This document shows positions 57,897-64,000 of a DNA stretch of 64,000 nucleotides, piece by piece. The translations under genes and the position numbers were made by a program. The stretch's first letter is position 1. Every line of letters starts with the position of its first letter. The stretch lies in NCBI GenBank assembly GCA_022385755.1, contig MU278369.1, positions 1 to 64,000 on the forward strand. The letters run 5' to 3'. The notes below the pieces were generated by a model. It had not been told where the DNA came from and searched no databases. It worked only from the letters and a program-made list of their open reading frames with translations. Origin of the DNA: Trametopsis cervina (taxonomy: Eukaryota > Basidiomycota > Agaricomycetes > Polyporales > Irpicaceae).

Positions 57897-60570
57897 CAGT
57901 TATCTTCCCAATGATAGATGTAAAGGTGCTAACCTGTGACGAGTAGGTGTCAAAATGTCACGAATTTTTGAAAGCGTCTCTCGGAGAGCAATCATTCTGA
58001 TCCAGTTGGCTTTTCCTGGCATCATTGTCACGCAGGGTGGCTACATGGAGATAGCGTACTGGTGAGCAGTGAACAATTAAGAGAAAGCAACGAACTACCG
58101 AACAGGTTGGAAGAGGATAAAACGAGCCTTGAGGCAACAAGATGGGAAAGAGGCGAGAAGTCTGGGATTATAGGTGTCTTCCCAGCACGTACTTTACTAC
58201 AGTAACATGTGGCTGTCAGCATGCTGATCCATAGTCTCGTGCCCAGCCGCCTCAGAACCTCGGACCGTCGCTCCGCTCCATATTAGGAAAAACAAAACAC
58301 GAAACAACTCCGGGCGGGGGGTGAGGCGGAGTCGTTGTCTTGTTTTGCCCGCCACATTTCTTTCCTTTTTGAGACACCCCCGGCGACCGGCCTCCACCTA
58401 GACGTCTGGGTACGAGACTAGCTGATCCAGGCCTCTGACTATAACGCGCTTGACGTTATAATAGTCTGACGGATCACCTTACTCTCAGCGGGCCTCACCT
58501 ACAGGTCGGTTGGGCGTCTCATTAGCGAGACCCAGAAAGCGCACGAATGGGAATTCCGGGTCAAGTCTGGTTCTGAACCGGACTATCCGGATGGGCTGGT
58601 GCGTGAAAGACTGTGAATTCCTCACATTTATCTTATATCGCATACACCTGCTACTGTGAAGTGCTCCGGAGAGTCCAGTAGACAACTGCCCATTGAGCCC
58701 GCCCTCCTTCTCAGTGACTAGCTGACAATTGGTGCGCACAGGTGACTAGGATTTGCTGCGCCCAACCTGGACCCCCCCACATCTCTGGCCAGACCTCCGC
58801 CCACCCGGACTCCCATTTCTTTGCGCTGACGCCAGGCTCCTCGTTGACTCTGTTGTCCTCCCTGATACCACTGACGCCCTGTACGTCCTCCCAATCAATA
58901 GCCCCGCTCACCCTCTTTCGCAGCTATGCTTGCAGACCTGCTGCTCTATGCATGGTGAGCGCGTTGTTTCACGGTGGCATTGTTTTCCGGTGAGCGTTGT
59001 CCCTTAGTGAGCGTGATGTCCCTGCTCATGCGCAGCGCCACCCTGTCCGCGCCTTTGAAAAACTTTGTATTACATGTTTCACCCGTGCCTCTGTCTTACA
59101 GATCACTATTGCTTGACCACAGTATACCGTCGTATCAGTGCATGGCAGTACTCCGCTCGCCGTGCGCCCGCCCCCAAGCCCTCACCGCAGTGACCACACC
59201 ATGTCTGCGCCCCCGTTTTCTGTCTCACCGCCTTGTACTCCGGCGCGACAGCGGCCCCGCCCTCGCTCATTCCTCTGTGGTGTCGCCCAGACTCGGCCCA
59301 TAAACCCCTCGTCGTCGTTCCGCACGCCTGGCGCAAGCATCACGCACACTCACCCCTCCTTCAGCTCAACATCCGGCGCTCCCAATCTTCGTGCCTTCCC
59401 CCGATGTCTACATGCGCCCTGTGTTTATCAATGCCCACACATCAGTATTTTTCCAGCGCAGGGCTGTCTCAGATGTCAGGTATACCGTTGTACTTCTACT
59501 TATCATCCTATGTGCATCCTTTTTCCGAAGTGAATGCTCGCATGAGTTCTGCGCGGACAGGATTGAGTGGAGCGCCGGTGTGATACAGTTGGTGACCAAT
59601 ATAATACCTTTCAAGCGCCGATCACAACAAGTGGGACGTCTGTTACTGTAATGAGCCCGGGCATGCCGAGTCCGCGTTTTGGAAACCGACGGAACATGCA
59701 CACTGCATGTGCACCAAAATCCTCGAGGTGTTGAGTAAAAGCAAAGCTGCGTCAGTTACTGTTGCGCCACCAAGGACAAAGCGACTGACAAGGCGATCTT
59801 CGAGAACACTACGACATTGTTCATTCGTAGCTACGCAGGGTTCGGTGGGAAGAGTACGAGCAATCGGCCAGAACTTATGAGCCGCTTGCTATGCGTATAT
59901 TTACAGATTTTATCATGTTGGCTATAGACCGCGGACCAGCGACTGCCGCGAACAAGCCGTCCAAGCACAAGCCTGACGCGGACGTCGAGGAGGCCGCATT
60001 GGAGAGGCACGTTGCACTTCATCAGTGAGCTGGAATGATCCGTGCGCCCGGACATGTGAGGGCCTGCCACCTATTTACGCTCTGCATAGCCTGAGCAGCG
60101 ACCCGAGCCCCTTCACGTCAGTCTGGCTCTTCTATCTTGTCATTCTAACCTCACACGTGTATTTCAGACCCAAACTAACTCTGCCGCAGTCGGTGGCTTC
60201 AACAAGTCCATCTTCCATGGTACGCATTACTACGTTCTTGCGGTCGTATATCCATGAATAATTTGGTCCTCAGGGTTGTGTTCCTTCAGCGTGTCCGGCA
60301 AGCACATCCTGAAGAGATTTGGGACCTTCTAAAACATCAAGGCCAGGTGGGTTCATCTCACGCGGGCTCGCTCCTCGTGCGGACTGTCCCTAATCCTCAT
60401 GTTCTCTCCCTCGGCTAGGTCTACCGTAGTCGTGTATCTGGGTGAGACGCTAGTCACCGAGATGCGGAAAAAGGGAAGAAGTTATCTTCGACGAGTCTAC
60501 TTACACTGCAGTTGCGTCGAGACTAGGGAGATTGACATGTGCCGTGTAGCTACAAAGGCCAAGCATCGGG
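57897..60570. other. Gene-poor spacer with hairpins
   Basis: No gene was recognised. Imperfect inverted repeats form possible hairpins at 58292-58347 and 58437-58466. Open frames at 58742-59583 (plus) carry no motif. It probably consists of degraded mobile-element or duplicated sequence. Confidence 0.45.
58292..58347. repeat. Imperfect hairpin, stems of about 20 bp
   Basis: 58292-58312 is nearly the reverse complement of 58327-58347 (both contain an ACAAAAC-type run and ACTCCG/CGGAGT), with a 14-base G-rich loop between them. Confidence 0.65.
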
Positions 60571-60712
60571 GAAATAATTATGAAAAGAACAAGTATTAAC
60601 TGGCGCGCTTAATTTGATCTAGAATTTCCGTTGAGGGCGTCACTTGAATAGGTAGCTCGATCAACGCCCGAGTTGAGAATCTTTGCAATGGCGGTCAACT
60701 GCGGACATGTAA
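60571..60712 (+). repeat. Inverted-repeat arm 1 (pairs with 62189-62336)
   Basis: It shares blocks such as GAAATAATTATGAAAAGAAC and GGCGTCACTTGAATAGGTAG with the reverse complement of 62189-62336. I estimate about 80% match by eye over about 145 bp. Confidence 0.8.
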
Positions 60713-61726
60713 GTTCTTTCTAGTTAAATCTAGCTAATCCTCCTCAGTTTGATAAGGGGCGCATGATACTATATGTAATATTGGGACACTGTCAGGTGTG
60801 TACTACTATTTTCTGCGACTCAAAAACGTATCTGACGGCATATTACAGTAAATGAAGCATTATGTGAAGTCCGAGACAACAGGACACAAGTTGCGCTGAT
60901 GTCATCATGGTGCTGCATCGCGCGTCATGACTCTTCGCTCGTGTGGCGATCGCGCAAGACTTCTATAAAGTCCAGCCTTTCGTGAGTGCGACACTCGACC
61001 GCAAGTCTTCCTCTTACTACCATCTCGTTGATTTCACTAATACCCTTCTTCACAGCATTTCTTCTAACCATAACAGTGCTACACTTATTGACAGCCCCCG
61101 TGCCACACGCGACATTTGTGTGTTCTACCAACTAGTAAGTGGCACATGACTTTCTGTAACTCGTGCTTCGTGCCACGCCATTCGTGTCTTTACCATACAC
61201 ATGCTTCAAGAACGGCTCTCTGGGCTATCTGGAACTGCTGATTGAGAGGGGCGAGTCCAAATACATGCAAGTGAGTAATCAAACCGCATATATGCGCTGG
61301 TACGCCAATGAAATGTTTGTTTAGGCCTGTACGTGCACCCACGGAGGGCGGAGCTGAACGATCTGAGCTACGGTAAGCTCCCCCTTAATTCGGAAGTACC
61401 TTTCTCTGACCAGAGCTTTTTAATAGGACCGTCCGCAGCCTGGTCTGCAGATCTCTGTACATACTACTTCTCTGCTCGTCGTCTCCATATCGCCTCGCAC
61501 CTATCATGTACTTATTACACATATATGATTATTTTTGGCTTGTCGCATCAATAAAAGCACGAAACTAAATGCTAGACAGGCTACCGAAACGGTGGAGTGA
61601 TCGTAATTGTTGTACAGAGTTGATAAGTATTGTAAACACTGCCGCGCATGGCTGATATTGCAAGGGATGATCTCACATGTCAAGGAGAAAGAGTTTGCAT
61701 AACAAGCATGTTAAAGCCAGCGTTGG
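60713..61726. other. About 1-kb insert between repeat arms, no gene
   Basis: The matching right-hand sequence (62108-62336) is continuous. On the left, the same blocks are separated by this 1.0-kb segment, so it looks like an insertion. No motif or clear target-site duplication was found. Confidence 0.5.
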
Positions 61727-61806
61727 GCGGAAAATGTAGATTTTACAGGTAAACTTATTTCTACGTAGTTCTGCCTAGGTCTGCTCGATATTATTTCCCC
61801 GATGAG
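61727..61806 (+). repeat. Inverted-repeat arm 2 (pairs with 62108-62184)
   Basis: It shares TTTTACAGGTAAACTTATTT-like and CTACGTAGTTCT blocks with the reverse complement of 62108-62184. The 300-bp spacer between the two arms could be the body of a small fold-back element. Confidence 0.8.
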
Positions 61807-62107
61807 GAGCGCAACGCTGCTGTACTCGCCCCGGGACAGCCAGGCGCGGAGACCACAAAGCCCAAAACATACCGGGTCAACCCTTTTGTAGTCATGATGT
61901 GGTTTAATTCTCGTGATGTATTTGCAGTTCCACGTTCACGATACTGCCCCGCTATGCCCTGCGCTGTCCCCTCCATGCGCGAAGCAACACACCAGCAAAT
62001 TCCTCGTTGCCGAATTTCCACCATGTCCCTACAAACTTGGGAGGTTTCGATTTCACGCCACAGCCATGAACGCAGACCCGAGGACTCCATGCGTACACCG
62101 TTAAGCC

Positions 62108-62336
62108 GGAGCATCGGGAAATGATAACGGCTAGACCTAAGTAGAACTACGTAGATTTGAGTTTACCTGTAAGATCAAGGTTTTCCGCTCACATGTCCAC
62201 AGTTGACGGCCACTGCAAAAGGTTCTCAACTGTAGCGTAGATTGGGCTACCTATTCAAGTGACGCCTTCGAGGGAATATGTAGATCAAATCGAGCGCGTC
62301 AGTTAATACGTGTTCTTTTCATAATTATTTCCTCGA
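62108..62336 (-). repeat. Continuous right-hand copy of the inverted repeat
   Basis: Read in reverse complement, it contains the sequences of arm 1 and arm 2 next to each other. It ends about 180 bp before the broken end of the third helicase/AAA+ copy, so the element may be linked to that truncation. Confidence 0.8.
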
Positions 62337-62516
62337 TGCAAATGCACCTCTGACGTTGTGAATTCGTAGAGTACAATGCATGTAGGCTAATGGCTGACCG
62401 AAATGAGAATGGTGCATTATTTATGGATATGTATCGCACAAAATAGCGGATAAGTAAAGGGTACAAAGCCCAGATCTACAAGCGGAGAAAGCGTCAGAGG
62501 CTGTAGTCATAGACGT

Positions 62517-64000
62517 TCAGCTGGATTCCCGCTCTCGTAGCATCTTTGCGACACAGTCAACGGCGTCCTGACTCTCCAGCGTGAGCTTGTCGGATAAGGT
62601 CGAGGCACGCTTGTATACAATCCTAGCCATTTGCTCCGAGAGCGTAATGACATCGCGCGCGTTGCCCCACGACGGTAGGCGAGCTAGTCGGCCGAGCAGC
62701 ACTACTAGTCGCTGATAGTCTCCCGACGAGGGTACCTCGAGAGCGCGACAGCGAATCCCTTCCTTCTCGAGCGTCTTCTTGAGGATATCCAGACAGTGCT
62801 GAGGGCTCATGTTCTCGAATGTAATGGTCTCCGGGAAGCGACTCGACAACCCACGGTTCATCGCCATGAGCTGGTTCATCTCCTCATCATATCCCGCGAG
62901 GATGACGATCAGGTTTCTTGCGAACGGGTCTTGGGTAAGTATATAGACAAGTTCCTCTATGGCTTCCTTGGCAAAATGGCTTTCGCTGAGTCGATACGCC
63001 TCGTCGATGAATAGAACCTTTCCCAGTGCGCGGTCACAGACCTGTCGCGTCTTGTGTCCTGTTTGTCCTACGTAGTCGGCAACAAGGTCAGACGCGGAGC
63101 ATTCAATGACTTCAGGCGAAGACAAGAGACCCATGTCGTAGTAGACCTGTCCCATCTTCCGCGCAATGGTCGTCTTCCCGGTGCCTGTAGGATATTGAGC
63201 ATCCAGAGAAACAGAACCATGTCAGCATATCATACCTGGAGGACCCTTGAACTGGAAAGTGGTAGGAACAAGCCGCCGAGGGTCTTGACCTTTCTGCTTC
63301 AAGATCCGCGCAATATTCTGCCACTCGAGAAACCTCTCCATGATCTTTTCGCATCCCGTGAGGTCCGCAAATTGCTTTTGCAGATTCTCCTCGGGATGAG
63401 CCCAACGATCGTAGTTGGGGTCAAAGTCCATAGGTTGAAAGATGATGTCAAGTCCCCTTTGTGCTTCGAGTAGAGCTGCTTGTCTCGAGTGATAGTTGCT
63501 CTTTGCAATCGCGAGAAGGTTCTCTACTTCGCCACCATTACCAAAGTTGGGACGGTTACGTGCACGACCTAGGACTTCTATCGCAACGTGTTTCGCATCG
63601 TCAGTCGCACCAAGATCTTGCTGCTTCAGCTTCAGATTGAGGATTTCTAGGAGCTCGGAGTCCGAGAAATCCTCGAAGCGGAAGGCGTCTTCAATAGCAA
63701 ACCGCCGTGACAAACCCGGATTGACGTTCTGCGTATACTCAGTACAGAATCAAGATCGAAAGGTCGCATTGGCTCACTTGAAACATCTCTCGCATCTGAG
63801 GTTCGTACCCCAATAGGAGAACACAGCGGTCATCGCCAGGCACGCTCTGAACCTCTGCCACTATAGTATCGATGACTGCATCCTTGTACGGGTCATTCCT
63901 CTTGCCGCCGCCTGGTACACCGCTATATAACATGTAGGCCTAAACAGCAAGGTTAGAAACAGGTTCCAGTCACTCAAATGAGTGAATCCTGACTTCATCG
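62517..64000 (-). pseudogene. Third copy of the helicase/AAA+ gene, 3'-truncated, continues past the right edge
   Basis: Exon equivalents are 64000-63994 (edge), 63939-63778, 63728-63236 and 63184-62517. They cover the end of the second AAA+ domain and the third AAA+ domain. The third domain keeps GPPGTGKT, FIDEAYRL and SRFPETITFENMSPQHCLDI, so its ATPase motifs are intact. The open frame stops after VAKMLRERESS at 62517, where the intact gene continues for about 250 residues of coiled coil and tail, so the C-terminus is lost. One exon is 3 nt shorter than in the other copies but in frame. Base differences show a mosaic: a middle tract is identical to copy 2 and the flanks are closer to the intact gene. 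Whether the helicase half exists lies beyond the window. Confidence 0.8.
63106..63494. repeat. 389-bp tract identical to 55470-55858
   Basis: Partner of the tract in copy 2. It covers the start of the third AAA+ exon, the whole intron 63185-63235 and part of the preceding exon. Confidence 0.9.

Noticed and set aside
61791..62114. 107-codon minus-strand open frame between inverted-repeat arms
   Set aside because: It does not resemble a transposase and overlaps the repeat arms, so it is probably chance.
1..64000. CRISPR arrays, rRNA genes, riboswitches and secondary-metabolite clusters
   Set aside because: None seen. There are no regularly spaced direct repeats and no polyketide or peptide synthetase or terpene cyclase signatures; CRISPR is not expected in a fungus.

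Overview
This is a gene-dense stretch of nuclear DNA from a filamentous basidiomycete, most likely an agaricomycete (mushroom or polypore class). The evidence is dense protein genes on both strands, many GT-AG introns of about 45-70 nt, an intron-bearing tRNA-Pro, a fungal F-box family, single-pass membrane proteins ending in PPAYS, a Harbinger-type transposase, and a very large helicase plus AAA+ protein of a fungal type. I cannot name the genus. Exon coordinates were worked out by hand from splice signals, and every multi-exon model given as complete closes in frame.

Layout. 1-1703: Harbinger-like DDE transposase on the minus strand, running off the left edge, with one frame break. 2091-9479: three related single-pass membrane proteins on the minus strand (two are a local tandem duplication) plus a decayed fourth copy near 7.5 kb. 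10871-12629: F-box protein (minus). 13520-14454: secreted protein with two tandem Kre9/Knh1-like domains (plus). 14708-17461: ESCRT-0 subunit Hse1 (minus), head-to-head with the UEV protein Mms2 at 17675-18291 (plus). 18920-21720: Opi1-type phospholipid-synthesis repressor (minus). 22701-25695: two-finger iron-responsive GATA factor of the SreA/Urbs1 type (minus). 27903-28690: ribosomal protein eL37 (plus). 29221-29779: small unrecognised protein (plus). 30206-30289: tRNA-Pro(AGG) (minus). 30694-34653: VPS9-domain protein (minus). 35514-36478: unrecognised coiled-coil protein (plus). 39532-40243: short protein with only the Bud6/Aip3 N-terminal domain (plus). 42936-45476: anoctamin/Ist2-like membrane protein (plus).

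The right third (45860-64000) is dominated by one family on the minus strand. An intact ten-exon gene encodes a 2344-residue protein: a ZNFX1-like superfamily-1 helicase, a Cys/His-rich region, a coiled coil, three CbxX/CfxQ-type AAA+ ATPase domains, and a Cys/His tail. Behind it lie two broken copies (54578-57896 and 62517-64000). They share a 389-bp identical tract that includes an intron, and they are separated by about 4.6 kb of gene-poor DNA with inverted repeats. This locus is the best candidate for unusual biology here: a possible RNA-directed or antiviral NTPase locus undergoing duplication, gene conversion and decay. The function is inference only.

Most other genes are housekeeping. 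Several touch ubiquitin and membrane traffic (Hse1, Mms2, the F-box protein, a VPS9 Rab5-GEF candidate, PPxY-tailed membrane proteins) or nutrient and lipid regulation (Opi1, SreA-like). I see no sign that they form a single co-regulated cluster.
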